In this document: positions 26,604-35,759 of the stretch, piece by piece | How positions within the stretch are numbered: the first letter of the stretch is position 1 | Layout: each line of letters opens with the position of its first letter | Source of the DNA: Hyalangium ruber | GTDB lineage: Bacteria > Myxococcota > Myxococcia > Myxococcales > Myxococcaceae | Reading direction: 5' to 3' | DNA length: 64,000 nt | Assembly (NCBI RefSeq): GCF_034259325.1 | Contig: NZ_JAXIVS010000027.1 | Coordinates: forward strand, 1 to 64,000 | Made by a program: the position numbers and the translations under genes | Notes under the pieces: generated by a model | Told to the model about the DNA's origin: nothing | Databases searched by the model: none | Seen by the model: only the letters and a program-made list of their open reading frames with translations

Positions 26604-29429
26604 ATGGCATTGAGAGCTTCGTGGAAGGCATTGCTGCTGATGTCTGCGCTGACAGTCATTTCCTGTGGTGAGGAATTGACTGAACCCCTGACGCAGCCGG
26701 CGCTGGAAGCCGCGAGCACGGTGCGCCAGGAGGTCAACAGCCTCAAGAAGGTGCTGATCCTGGGCTCGTCCGTGAGTGGTGGGACCTCGAGCCGCGAGGC
26801 CGCGGCCGCGAGCGCCCTGGGGATACCGGTGGAGGTGGTCACCCCCGCCCAGTGGAGCACGATGACGGCCGAGCAGTTCATGAGCTACCGCGCGCTCATC
26901 ATCGGCGACGGCACGTGCGAGCCAGGGGAGCGCGCGTTCCAGGCGGCCATCGACACCCGCGACAGGTGGGGAGCGATCGTCGACGGCAACGTCGTCATCA
27001 TCGGCACCAACCCGACGACCAATGGCACCGAGCAGCTCGTGGAGAACGCCATCTCCTTCGCGACCGCGATTCCCAAGCTGACCGGCATGTACGTGGCGCT
27101 GGGCTGCGCCTACCAGGGCGCAGCGCCGAACACGCCGGTGCCGCTGCTGCAGCCGTTCGGAAATTTCACGGTGGCGGGTGCCGATTGCGGCGCCCATACC
27201 GCTGGGCACGTCTTCTCGCAGTACCCGGCCCTCGTCACGGAGGGGCTCTCGGATGGAGCGCTCAGCGGCAGGGAGTGCGCCGCGCGCTCGGTGTTCACCA
27301 GCTACCCGGAGCGCAACTTCTCCATCGCGGCGGTCGCGGTGGATGCGAATGGTTCGCTGCCCGGCTCGCAGCTCCACTTCGACTACGACTGGCAGGAGAG
27401 CTTCGCGGGCACGCCCTACATCCTCACGTACGGCACCGCGTCGCTGGGCCTGGGCTGCGGCGGTGACTCGAACCACGTGTCCTCTGGCGAGGAGTGCGAC
27501 CTGGGGGACAACGGCAACGGCCAGCCGGCGCTCCAGCTCGTGCCGGAGCCGACGTGCTCCTGGTCGTGCCGCGAGAGCTGGTGTGGCGATGGCATCTTGG
27601 ATCCCGCCATCGGCGAGGAGTGCGATGACGGCGTCCGCAACGGCCGTGAGACGGACGCCAGCGCCAACATCGGCGCGTGTACCGCGTTCTGCAAGATTCC
27701 CGACTTCGCGCCCCAGGACGGCCCGCCGGTAGCCCTCTGCCGGGATGTGACGGTCGTGGCCGAGTACACCTGCGGCGTGGAGGCCTTCATCGACAACGGC
27801 TCGATGGACGCGGACGGTGACCTGGTGGGCTGCACGCAGAGTCCGGCCGGTCCGTACGCCATCGGCACGACCTCGGTGACGCTGACCTGCACCGACGCCG
27901 CGAGCAGGAGCGCCACGTGTACCAGCCTGGTGACGGTGGTGGACCGGGTGGTGCCGACAGTGACGCTGGTGGGCCCGGTCAGCCAGACGCTGGAGTGTGG
28001 CTCGGCGTATACGGATCCGGGCGCCACCGCGGGTGATCTCTGTGTGGGGGACCTGACGGCGGCCATCGTTCGGACGGGCTCGGTGAACGCCCACACGCCG
28101 GGGATCTACTCGGTGAGCTATGACGTGGAGGACTCGGCCGGGAACAGCCCTGAGGAGGTGACGCGCACGGTCACCGTGAGCGACACGCTGCCGCCAGTGC
28201 TGACGCTCAATGGCCCGGCCAGCCAGACGCTGGAGTGCGGCACCCCGTACGCCAACCCGGGCGCCACAGCCTCGGATCTCTGCGCTGGAGACCTGAGCGC
28301 CTCCATCGTCACCTCCGGTGCCGTCAACGTCGCGCTGCCGGGCAACTACACGCTGAGCTACGCGGTGGTGGACCCCGCTGGCCAGGGCACCACCCTCGGC
28401 AGGACGGTGAAGGTCCAGGACACCCTGGCGCCCCAGCTCCAGGTGCGCCCCGGGCCGTCCGTGCTCGAGTGCAATGGCGCGCCCTACGTGGACCCTGGCG
28501 CTACGGCCTCGGACGTCTGCGCCGGCAACCTCACCCCGAACATCGTCGTCACCAGCAACCTCAACCAGACCCAGGCGGGCCAGTACTCGGTCACCTACCG
28601 CGTGACGGACAACGCGGGGAACGTGAGCACCGCCGTCCGCTCACTCACGGTGGGCTCTTGCGCCACCTGCATCAACGTCAACCTGAGCGACTACAACCTC
28701 TTCCTGCTCGGCGACTACAACGGGGGACACGACGTGGAGGGCAAGGTGGCCGTGGGTGGCAACCTCACCATGACGGACTTCTCGATGGCCCATTCGGTGC
28801 CGGACGGCTCAACGGCCCGCTCGGTGGTGGCCGGCGGCAACCTGACGCTCTCCCGCGGTGGTGTCTGGGGAGAGGCTTGGTACGGGGGGAGCTTCAGCGC
28901 CGACACCACGGTGGTCTACCCACGAGGCCGCAGCGTGTCCCAGGGCACGCCCATCGACTTCGCCGCCCGGTTCGCGGAGCTGCGCGGCCTGTCCACGAAG
29001 CTCGCGGGCCTGACGGTCAACGGCACCACGCGACGCGAGACGTGGGGCGGCGTCATGCTGCGCGGCACGAACGCCCAGGTGAATGTCTTCAAGGTCAACG
29101 CCAGCGCCTTCACCGGCGCCAAGCTGCTGTCCATCGAAGCGCCCGCTGGCTCGCTGGTGGTGGTCAACATCTACGGTGCCTCGGCCACCTTCACGGGCTT
29201 CGGGCACTCGTTCAGCGGCGGCATCAACCAGAACGGCATCCTCTACAACTTCGTGGACACCACCTCCATCACCGCGCAGGGCTACGGCTTCTGGGGCACG
29301 GTGCTGGCGCCCTACGCTCACGTCAACTTCAGCGATGGCAGCTTCGATGGAGGCCTCTACGCCCTGTCGCTGACGGGCAACGCCGAGGGCCACATCAACG
29401 TGCTGACCAACCGGCAGATCTGCCGGTAG
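26604..29429 (+). CDS. Multidomain surface lipoprotein with choice-of-anchor A domain
   Basis: 941 residues; ATG 26604 follows GAGGGA, and gives a lipobox ending at Cys21 (VISC). The first 290 residues resemble a class-I glutamine-amidotransferase-like or flavodoxin-like fold (KKVLILGSSVSGG, ALIIGDGTCEPGERAF) of unclear role. Two EECDxG segments follow, as in Cys-rich myxobacterial disulfide repeats (GEECDLGDNGNGQ; GEECDDGVRNGRE). Then come a HYR-like domain (about 375-445), three DUF5011-type Ig-like repeats each opening with QTLECGxxYxxPGATA-like sequence (about 447-685), and a C-terminal choice-of-anchor A domain (YNLFLLGDYNGGHDVEGKVAVGGNLT onward). A cell-surface adhesive or structural protein is likely. 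Confidence 0.82.
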   Translation: MALRASWKALLLMSALTVISCGEELTEPLTQPALEAASTVRQEVNSLKKVLILGSSVSGGTSSREAAAASALGIPVEVVTPAQWSTMTAEQFMSYRALIIGDGTCEPGERAFQAAIDTRDRWGAIVDGNVVIIGTNPTTNGTEQLVENAISFATAIPKLTGMYVALGCAYQGAAPNTPVPLLQPFGNFTVAGADCGAHTAGHVFSQYPALVTEGLSDGALSGRECAARSVFTSYPERNFSIAAVAVDANGSLPGSQLHFDYDWQESFAGTPYILTYGTASLGLGCGGDSNHVSSGEECDLGDNGNGQPALQLVPEPTCSWSCRESWCGDGILDPAIGEECDDGVRNGRETDASANIGACTAFCKIPDFAPQDGPPVALCRDVTVVAEYTCGVEAFIDNGSMDADGDLVGCTQSPAGPYAIGTTSVTLTCTDAASRSATCTSLVTVVDRVVPTVTLVGPVSQTLECGSAYTDPGATAGDLCVGDLTAAIVRTGSVNAHTPGIYSVSYDVEDSAGNSPEEVTRTVTVSDTLPPVLTLNGPASQTLECGTPYANPGATASDLCAGDLSASIVTSGAVNVALPGNYTLSYAVVDPAGQGTTLGRTVKVQDTLAPQLQVRPGPSVLECNGAPYVDPGATASDVCAGNLTPNIVVTSNLNQTQAGQYSVTYRVTDNAGNVSTAVRSLTVGSCATCINVNLSDYNLFLLGDYNGGHDVEGKVAVGGNLTMTDFSMAHSVPDGSTARSVVAGGNLTLSRGGVWGEAWYGGSFSADTTVVYPRGRSVSQGTPIDFAARFAELRGLSTKLAGLTVNGTTRRETWGGVMLRGTNAQVNVFKVNASAFTGAKLLSIEAPAGSLVVVNIYGASATFTGFGHSFSGGINQNGILYNFVDTTSITAQGYGFWGTVLAPYAHVNFSDGSFDGGLYALSLTGNAEGHINVLTNRQICR

Positions 29430-29438
29430 CGGCCACGC

Positions 29439-29471
29439 CCGGGCTGGAGACTCGCGGTGTCTCCAGCCCGG
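29439..29471. terminator. Bidirectional hairpin terminator
   Basis: A perfect 13-bp stem (CCGGGCTGGAGAC paired with GTCTCCAGCCCGG) with a 7-base loop lies between the convergent stops at 29429 and 29481. It has no T-tract, but the position and strength suit a terminator or 3'-end stabiliser for both genes. Confidence 0.7.
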
Positions 29472-29480
29472 CTTCCTGAC

Positions 29481-30515
29481 TCACTCGAACTCGAGCGCGC
29501 GCTGGAAGTCGGCGGGGTTGGTGGCTGCGCCGCGGGCCGTTTCCAGGGTGATGATGCCATCGCGGTACAGCTTGCTCAGGTGCTGATCGAAGGACTGCGT
29601 GCCGTAGGTGTCGCGGCCCTTCTCGATGACGTCCTTGAGCTCGTTGGCCCGGTCCTCGCGGATGTACTCCTGGACGGTCTTCGTCTGGACCATGATCTCC
29701 AGCGCCACCGCGCGCCCCTTGTTGTCGCCACGGGGCAGCAGGCGCTGGGAGATGGTGGCCTTGAGGCTGTCGGCCAGGCGCATGCGCACCATCGCCTGCT
29801 CCTCGGCGTTGAACACCGAGACGAGGCGGTTGATGGTGCGCGAGGCGTCCGTGGTGTGAACCGTGGAGAGCACCAGGTGGCCCGTCTCGGAGGCCTTGAG
29901 CGCGATGTCGATGGTCTCCGTGTCGCGCATCTCGCCCACGAGGATGACGTCCGGGTCCTGCCGCAGCGCAGCGCGCAGCGCCATCGCGAAGCTGTTCGTG
30001 TCCGGGCCGATCTCCCGCTGGGAGATGGAGGACTTGATGTTCTTGTAGACGAACTCGATCGGGTCCTCGATGGTGAGGATGTGCAGGCTCTCGTTGCGGT
30101 TGATGTGGTCGATCATCGCCGCCAGCGTGGAGCTCTTTCCCGAGCCCGTGGCCCCCGTCACCAGCACCAGCCCGCGGTCCTGGCTGGCGATGGACTTGAG
30201 GACCTCCGGCAGTCCGAGCGTGTCGATGGTGGGCACGCTGGCGGGGATGATGCGCAGGATGACCGCGAGCGTGCCGCGCTGCCGGTAGATGTTCACGCGG
30301 AAGCGGGCGACCCCGGCCAGGCCGTACGAGGCATCGTGCTCTTGGAGGGTGTCGATCTGGTTCTTCGCGTTCGGATCATGAATGAGGTGGAGGGCCACCT
30401 CGCGGGTGTGCTCCGGGCTGAGCCTGTCCATCTTCAGCGGGCGGAGCACGCCGTTGACGCGATAGATGGGCGGGTCGCCAGGCCGGAAGTGGATGTCGGA
30501 GGCGCCGTTCTGCAC
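29481..30515 (-). CDS. pilT: PilT-family type IV pilus retraction ATPase
   Basis: 344 residues from the GTG at 30515. All PilT landmarks are present: Walker A GATGSGKSS (121-129), Asp box LTIEDPIEFV, Walker B VILVGEMRD, and His box LVLSTVHTTDA, with the C-terminal helix ending in the usual basic and Gly-Ile-rich region. PilT hexamers power pilus retraction for twitching (S-motility in myxobacteria). The GTG start leaves only three residues before GASDIHFRPG; the frame stays open upstream with a PilT-like helix (ILDKATLDKLLSVGVQ) but has no ATG, GTG or TTG, so the true start is uncertain. Myxobacteria carry several PilT paralogues; this one is not next to other pil genes. Confidence 0.88.
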   Translation of the reverse strand: MQNGASDIHFRPGDPPIYRVNGVLRPLKMDRLSPEHTREVALHLIHDPNAKNQIDTLQEHDASYGLAGVARFRVNIYRQRGTLAVILRIIPASVPTIDTLGLPEVLKSIASQDRGLVLVTGATGSGKSSTLAAMIDHINRNESLHILTIEDPIEFVYKNIKSSISQREIGPDTNSFAMALRAALRQDPDVILVGEMRDTETIDIALKASETGHLVLSTVHTTDASRTINRLVSVFNAEEQAMVRMRLADSLKATISQRLLPRGDNKGRAVALEIMVQTKTVQEYIREDRANELKDVIEKGRDTYGTQSFDQHLSKLYRDGIITLETARGAATNPADFQRALEFE

Positions 30516-30791
30516 GCCGACGGAGAGCAGCTTGTCGAGTGTTGCCTTGTCCAGGATTCTTACCTCGCGAAATGGGGGAACCCTAACATCTCGGGGCTCC
30601 AGTCCATAAGGCGGTGTCTTGGGTTCTCGTCCTGGACGGCGACAGGGTTAGCGGCGCGTGTCGCGACGCTTCTGCTGGCGGGCTTGCTCCGCTCGGAGTG
30701 CGCCACCGATGCGACGGCCAGCCACTTGCCTGGGTGCCGCAAGTGCGTGCCGTAGACGAAATCCACCTCGTGCATTACGGTTCCCCAGCCT

Positions 30792-31583
30792 ATGTCCAGC
30801 CCTGCGTCGCCGGATGAGCTCCTCGAGCAACAGGTGAAGGAGCGAGGGGTGCCGCGCCATGTAGGCATCATCATGGATGGCAACGGGCGCTGGGCGGAGG
30901 AGCGGGGGCTTGTCCGGCTGGAGGGCCACCGCGAGGGTTCCTCCAGCGTGCGCGAAGTCACCCGTGTTGCGCGCCGCCTGGGCGTCTCCGCCCTGACGCT
31001 CTACGCCTTCTCCTCCCAGAACTGGGCCCGCCCCGCCGAGGAAGTGGCCGGACTGATGGAGCTGCTGCGCGAGTACCTGGAGAAAGAGCGCGCGGAGATC
31101 CTCGACAACAACATCCGCCTCGATGCCATTGGCGAGCTGGACCGGCTGCCTCGCTATGTGCGTGCGCCGCTGGACCGGCTGCGGGAGGACTCCGCGGGCA
31201 ACACCGGCATGGTGCTCAGCCTGGCGCTCTCCTACGGCGGCCGCGAGGAGCTGGTACGCGCGGCGCGCCTGCTGGCCGAGGCGGCCGTGCGAGGGGAACT
31301 GAAGCCTGCCGCCGTGAACGAGGAGCAGCTGGAGCGCCACCTGTGGACGAACGGCTTGCCTCCGCTGGACCTGGTCATCCGCACCAGCGGAGAGCAGCGT
31401 ATCAGCAACTTCCTGCTGTGGCAGGCCGCCTACTCGGAGCTGGTGTTCGCTGAAGAGCCGTGGCCGGCCTTCCGCACGCCGGCCTTCCTGGCCTGCCTCG
31501 CGGAGTACCAGCGGAGGGAGCGCAGATACGGGCAGACCTCCGCACAGGTGCGGGGCGGCGTCGTCGATCCTACCCCCTCCTGA
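30792..31583 (+). CDS. uppS: Undecaprenyl diphosphate synthase (cis-prenyltransferase)
   Basis: 263 residues. The cis-prenyltransferase motifs are intact: IMDGNGRWA with the catalytic Asp29, HREGSSSVREV, TLYAFSSQNWARP, and the C-terminal DLVIRTSGEQRISNFLLWQAAYSELVF. UppS builds the C55 lipid carrier for peptidoglycan, O-antigen and other polymers from IPP and FPP. It is not followed by cdsA/dxr as in many genomes; the next gene starts the type VI secretion locus 68 bases on, so this may be a second or relocated copy. Confidence 0.95.
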   Translation: MSSPASPDELLEQQVKERGVPRHVGIIMDGNGRWAEERGLVRLEGHREGSSSVREVTRVARRLGVSALTLYAFSSQNWARPAEEVAGLMELLREYLEKERAEILDNNIRLDAIGELDRLPRYVRAPLDRLREDSAGNTGMVLSLALSYGGREELVRAARLLAEAAVRGELKPAAVNEEQLERHLWTNGLPPLDLVIRTSGEQRISNFLLWQAAYSELVFAEEPWPAFRTPAFLACLAEYQRRERRYGQTSAQVRGGVVDPTPS

Positions 31584-31651
31584 GTTCAGGCCTAAAAGTG
31601 TACAGCCCCGTGGCGAGGCGGCAGGCTGCCGCGCCATGGGGTGGTGCTGAC

Positions 31652-33376
31652 ATGCCCTTCGACGTGCGGGAGATCCTCAAGTACCTCGATGAGGGCCACC
31701 ACCCGGACGCGGGACCTCCGCGTTGGCTGCGGGAGAGCTGGGAGGACCCGGAGGGGTTCTTCGTCGCGTTGAGAGCCGCGCACGCGGGCCGCTCCGCGGT
31801 GCAGCCCAAGAGCCAGCCGGGTCAGCACTACGACCTCTTCCATGACCTGGTCCTCCGGCACTTCGACTCGGACCGCGTTGCCCTGCGGGCCTATGACAAG
31901 CTCCGGGGATGGCAGACGCTGAGCTACCGCCAGCTTCATGACCGGGCGTCTCGGCGAAGCGCCGAGTGGGCCGAGCAGGGCGTCAAACCCGGGGCGAAGG
32001 TCTGCCTCATCTACAACGTGGGAGTGGAACAGGTCATCTCTCTCCTGGCCGCGCTGCAGCTGGGCGCCTGCGTGAGCCTGCTGCCCACCCGAGGCATGAG
32101 CTTCGTGCCTCACCGCCTCGAGATTCTGCAGCCAGACCACATCGCCGCCGAGCCCCACCAGGTCCCCCTGTTCGAGGGCTTCGAGAAGCTCTTGCTACGC
32201 GGCCGAGGCGTGGCGACCCCGCGCTTCAGCTCGCACGTCTACGAGCCGGATGAGCCCGTTGGCCTGCTGTTCTCGCCGCTGGCGGATCCTCCTGACACGC
32301 CCGTGCCGCTTACCGCGGCCCAGGCCTGGCAGGGTGCGCTCTGTGACGGGATGCTCACCTTCGGGTTGGGCGTGGGCGATCACCTCGCGGCTCCCGGCCT
32401 CCACTTCCTTCAGCATCAACCGGCTCTGCTCTTCGCCGCGCTGCTGCGAGGCGCCACCTTCCTGCACCTGGAGCTGGAGGATCTCGAACGGGATCCGACA
32501 CCGCTCTACACGCACCCCATTCACACGATGGGCGTCTGCCCGGAGCTGCGGGAGATCCTCCTGAAGTCCCGGAGCGGGAGCCTCGCGAAGGTCTCCCTCT
32601 GGTTCCGAAGCCCCGAGGAGCCACTCGACTGGAAGTCCTGGCGAGACTGGGTGCGCCAGTGCGAACTCACCGAGGCTCAGCACGCCAACGTCCTCATCGA
32701 CGCCGCGGCAGGGGGCATGGTGGTGGGCTCCCTGAGGAGGGTGGGGGACATCCACGTCGATGCGTCCCCGGCCCCCGGGCGCACCTGGACGTTGAAGGAC
32801 ATCAACATGAGCGGGCAGGAGGCGCCGGGGGATGTCGGCGTCTTCACGCTGTTGCCCGACGAGGAGCGCCCGCCGGGCCACGTCGTCCTCTCGCGCGTGA
32901 GAGACCAGCACCTCTATGCCGCCACCCGCGACGTGCGGCGGGAGGGGCGCGTCTACCCCGCCGCCGAGGTGGTGACGGCCCTCCAGGACATGCCCTTCTC
33001 CGCGGGCGCCTCGGTGTTCCCGGTGCCAACGGGCGGCTTGCAGGGGCACAGCTACGTGCTGCTCGTGTTCACCGGAGCCGAGCTCCCCGCTGTGACAGCG
33101 CGAGAGGCGGGGACGCGCAGGGAGCAGATCCGCCAGCACCTCGAGCTCCAACTGGGCGCCGAGTACCTGCCGGACCGCATCGAGTTCTTCCCGCTCTATC
33201 CCCGAATGGCGAAGAAGGGCCTCGACGACGCATGGTGTCGCTCGCAGTACGAGACCGGCGCGCTCCACCGCAAGTCGAACCACCCGATCTTCCGGGCCAT
33301 CACGGGAGTGCGTGGCCGTTTGCTGGAAAGCGAGGCAAGGTCGGGTGACGATGCGCGGGACCGGATGACCGGGTGA
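31652..33376 (+). CDS. Degenerate ANL (AMP-binding) protein at head of T6SS locus
   Basis: 574 residues from ATG 31652. The overall layout is that of acyl-CoA synthetase-like (ANL) enzymes: SYRQLHDRASRRSAEWAEQGVKPGAKVCLIYNVGVEQVISLLAALQLGACVSLL is a clear N-terminal motif, and VRREGRVYPAAEVVTAL and the final PRMAKKGLDD resemble the hinge and A10 regions. But the phosphate-binding loop (T/SGTTGxPKG) is absent: the equivalent stretch reads LLFSPLADPPDTPVPLT, and no YGxTE is seen. It therefore probably binds but does not adenylate its ligand, or has another role. The gene is 18 bases before the PAAR-like gene, so it belongs to the T6SS operon. Possible roles are effector, adaptor or immunity function. 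Confidence 0.7.
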   Translation: MPFDVREILKYLDEGHHPDAGPPRWLRESWEDPEGFFVALRAAHAGRSAVQPKSQPGQHYDLFHDLVLRHFDSDRVALRAYDKLRGWQTLSYRQLHDRASRRSAEWAEQGVKPGAKVCLIYNVGVEQVISLLAALQLGACVSLLPTRGMSFVPHRLEILQPDHIAAEPHQVPLFEGFEKLLLRGRGVATPRFSSHVYEPDEPVGLLFSPLADPPDTPVPLTAAQAWQGALCDGMLTFGLGVGDHLAAPGLHFLQHQPALLFAALLRGATFLHLELEDLERDPTPLYTHPIHTMGVCPELREILLKSRSGSLAKVSLWFRSPEEPLDWKSWRDWVRQCELTEAQHANVLIDAAAGGMVVGSLRRVGDIHVDASPAPGRTWTLKDINMSGQEAPGDVGVFTLLPDEERPPGHVVLSRVRDQHLYAATRDVRREGRVYPAAEVVTALQDMPFSAGASVFPVPTGGLQGHSYVLLVFTGAELPAVTAREAGTRREQIRQHLELQLGAEYLPDRIEFFPLYPRMAKKGLDDAWCRSQYETGALHRKSNHPIFRAITGVRGRLLESEARSGDDARDRMTG

Positions 33377-33393
33377 GCTGAGGGAGAGGTCTC

Positions 33394-33780
33394 ATGGGTG
33401 CGCAGGTCGTCATGGGCGCCATGCTTCAATGCAGCTTCGGCGTGGCCCCCTCTTCGATGGTGGTGCTGCCGACAAACCACGTCTTGGGCTCCATGCCCGC
33501 GGCGAACATCATGGACAACGTGCCGTTGATGAACATCCTGCCGTTCGGGATGTGCCAGTCCCCCTCCAACCCCACGGTCGCCGCCGCGACCGCCGCGGCC
33601 CTGGGGGTGCTCACGCCCATGCCGTGTGTGCCGGTGACCACCGCCCCATGGATGCCGGGCGTGCCCACAGTGTTCATCGGCAACATGCCGGCCGTCGACA
33701 GCAACTGCAAACTCATGTGCAACTGGGGTGGAGTCATCCAGGTCGTGAGCCCCGGCCAGTTCGTGGTGATGGATGGCTGA
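33394..33780 (+). CDS. DUF4280 PAAR-like spike-tip protein
   Basis: 128 residues. It matches DUF4280 (PAAR-like) throughout: GAQVVMGAMLQCSFGVAPSSMVVLP, AANIMDNVPLMNILPFGMCQSPSNP, AAATAAALGVLTPMPCVPVTTAPWMPG and KLMCNWGGVIQVVSPGQ. PAAR proteins cap the VgrG trimer with a zinc-binding cone and often carry effector domains; this one is a bare cap. Four conserved Cys residues could bind metal. Its last bases overlap the next start (33773) by eight, showing translational coupling in the T6SS operon. Confidence 0.85.
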   Translation: MGAQVVMGAMLQCSFGVAPSSMVVLPTNHVLGSMPAANIMDNVPLMNILPFGMCQSPSNPTVAAATAAALGVLTPMPCVPVTTAPWMPGVPTVFIGNMPAVDSNCKLMCNWGGVIQVVSPGQFVVMDG

Positions 33781-34819
33781 CGAAGCTTCCTCCCTTCCCC
33801 CTCTGGACGGTTCACTGCTCGAGGAGCCCCTCGAGGGCGCCCCGCTGGAGGAGGCGGATTCAGAAGAGCCGGATACGCGGGTGGACGACGTCGCCGACCG
33901 GGTGGGAAACGGCGACTACGCCGAGGCCGCGCGCATGGCCGAGGCGCTGTTGCGAGCAGAGGTCCGCGACGTACGGCTCATCAGCCCCTACCTCTTTGGG
34001 GTGTTCCACGAGAAGGGGCTCCAGGCGATGCCGGGGCTCTTCCGCTCCATCATCGTCACCCTGACGAAGAGCTGGGACGCCTTCGGCCCGCCGGAGAAGA
34101 AGGTCGTCCTCACCGCTAACGGCCTGCGCTGGTTGCTCAAGACGCTGAACAAGCACCTGCTGCACCACGAGAAGCTCAAGGACTCGCGCTGGAAGCAACT
34201 GGGCGAGCCCGCCAACCGCGCTCCCCTCGAGGAGGCGATTCCGCTGGCTGGCCAGGTCCTCGCGGCCCTCGATGAGACGCTCCCGGAGAGCGGCTGTGAC
34301 AAGCCCTTCCGTGCCCTCGTCGCATGGCTGAATGATCACCTGCGCACGCTCCCAGCCCCGAGCGCTCCAGAGCAGAAGGCCTCCCCAGCTCCCGCGAAGC
34401 CTGCCTCGGTCTCGGAGCCGGAGCAGGAGCCCGAGGACGAGCAGGTGGCGCCGAGCACCACATCCCCCGTGCGGCGAGCGGCCTCATCGGCGCCAGCCGC
34501 TGAGCCGGGCCTGCCCATCTCGCCGCCCATGGCGCTGCTGCTGCGCAAGCTCGAGGCCTTCAACGTGCTCGTCGAGCGCCAGGACTTCCTCAAGGCCGGT
34601 GTCGTCGCCATGGACGTGCTGGCCACCGTCGAGCGGTTCGATCCTCGCCTCTACCTGCCGATGATCTTCTCGCGCTTCTACGCGGGCCTGAGCACGCACG
34701 CGGAGACATTCGAGCCCTTGCTGCAGAGCACCGAGTCGCTGGCGTTCCGCTCGCTCGATCAGCTCTTCCGGGTCGACCTCGAAGCCTTCCTGGCCCAGGC
34801 CGAGCAGGCGGAGGAGTAG
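33773..34819 (+). CDS. IglI-like/TssA-like T6SS accessory protein
   Basis: 348 residues. The N-terminal 40 residues are acidic and disordered-looking; then two helical blocks (GNGDYAEAARMAEALLRAEVRDVRLISPYLFGVFHEKGLQAMPGLFRSIIV; LRWLLKTLNKHLLHHEKLKDSRWKQL) are joined by a long Pro/Ala/Glu linker (about 195-250) to a C-terminal helical block (KLEAFNVLVERQDFLKAGVVAMDVLATVERFDPRLYLPMIFSRFYAGLS). The pattern fits the IglI-type T6SS proteins annotated in myxobacteria and Francisella, a stand-in for TssA, which caps and guides sheath and tube assembly. The assignment rests on the two conserved blocks and on context. Confidence 0.6.
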   Translation: MADEASSLPPLDGSLLEEPLEGAPLEEADSEEPDTRVDDVADRVGNGDYAEAARMAEALLRAEVRDVRLISPYLFGVFHEKGLQAMPGLFRSIIVTLTKSWDAFGPPEKKVVLTANGLRWLLKTLNKHLLHHEKLKDSRWKQLGEPANRAPLEEAIPLAGQVLAALDETLPESGCDKPFRALVAWLNDHLRTLPAPSAPEQKASPAPAKPASVSEPEQEPEDEQVAPSTTSPVRRAASSAPAAEPGLPISPPMALLLRKLEAFNVLVERQDFLKAGVVAMDVLATVERFDPRLYLPMIFSRFYAGLSTHAETFEPLLQSTESLAFRSLDQLFRVDLEAFLAQAEQAEE

Positions 34820-34825
34820 TCATCC

Positions 34826-35743
34826 ATGGTGGCGGAGCAGGGCAGGGAGCGTCTCCAGCGGCACGTTGCCGAGCGCATCCAGGACTTCGACATCCCGGCG
34901 CTGCTCTCCCTGCTCTCCAGGATGGGCTACGGCAGCGACCAGATCGAGTTCCGTAGCCACCGCACCACGGTGCATCAGCCCCACCTGCTGCAGGAGATCC
35001 AGTTCATCCCAGCGGACTTCGACACGCGGTTGGGCAAGGAGCTGCCCGCGCGCGTGGAAGTCACCGTGAACCTGGGCCTGCTGGGCATCCAGACGCCGCT
35101 GCCCTCGTTCTTCTTCCGCGAGATGGATCAGATCGATCCGGAGAAGATGGAGCGCTTCATCGGCTACTTCGACCACGTCCTGCTGTCGGCGCGCTTCCGA
35201 GGCCTCTTCCCGGAGCGGGACGAGTCGTTGCTGCCAGGGTGGACGGGCAAGGACTCCACGTTGCACCGGCTGCAGCTGCTGCGCCTGGCCAGTCCCAGCA
35301 GCCTGCACTGGCTGTGCTCCAAGGTGTTCCCGGAGGCGGAGGTGGCGGTGCAGCGCGAGACGAGCCGCCAGCGCATCGACGCCCGGGGCCTGCGGCTGGG
35401 CAGTGGGGCGCTCGGAGATGGGGCCGCCGTGGGAGGCTTCGCCAGCGTCCCCATGGGGGGCGTCATCGTGTGGATCTACCTCGATGGCTCGTCCACCGGG
35501 GACGGCAAGCCCTGGGCGGAGGAGGCCCGGCTCCGCCTCCACGAGCGCATCCTCCCGTACCTCGTCGATGCCCTGGCCCCGGTGACGGTGATCCTCGTGC
35601 TGAGGGATCAGCAGGGCTTTGCCCAGCTCGAGGACACCAGCTACCTCGGCTACGACCCCATCAGGGGCGGGCCCGAGCACGCGCGACAGATCATCCTCTT
35701 CTCGGGCATTCCCTCGAAGGCGCGAAGCACGCGCGAGCGCTGA
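34826..35743 (+). CDS. tssG: T6SS baseplate protein TssG
   Basis: 305 residues. The N-terminal region (ERIQDFDIPALLSLLSRMGYGSDQIEFRSH) and the Phe-rich wedge segments (RVEVTVNLGLLGIQTPLPSFFFREMD) match TssG/ImpH. TssG sits in the T6SS baseplate wedge with TssF, TssE and TssK. It begins six bases after the IglI-like gene; in most clusters tssG follows tssF, so its separation from tssF (42799) here is a rearranged order. A promoter-like element follows at 35760. Confidence 0.8.
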   Translation: MVAEQGRERLQRHVAERIQDFDIPALLSLLSRMGYGSDQIEFRSHRTTVHQPHLLQEIQFIPADFDTRLGKELPARVEVTVNLGLLGIQTPLPSFFFREMDQIDPEKMERFIGYFDHVLLSARFRGLFPERDESLLPGWTGKDSTLHRLQLLRLASPSSLHWLCSKVFPEAEVAVQRETSRQRIDARGLRLGSGALGDGAAVGGFASVPMGGVIVWIYLDGSSTGDGKPWAEEARLRLHERILPYLVDALAPVTVILVLRDQQGFAQLEDTSYLGYDPIRGGPEHARQIILFSGIPSKARSTRER

Positions 35744-35759
35744 TCAGCCTGTCGAAAAA

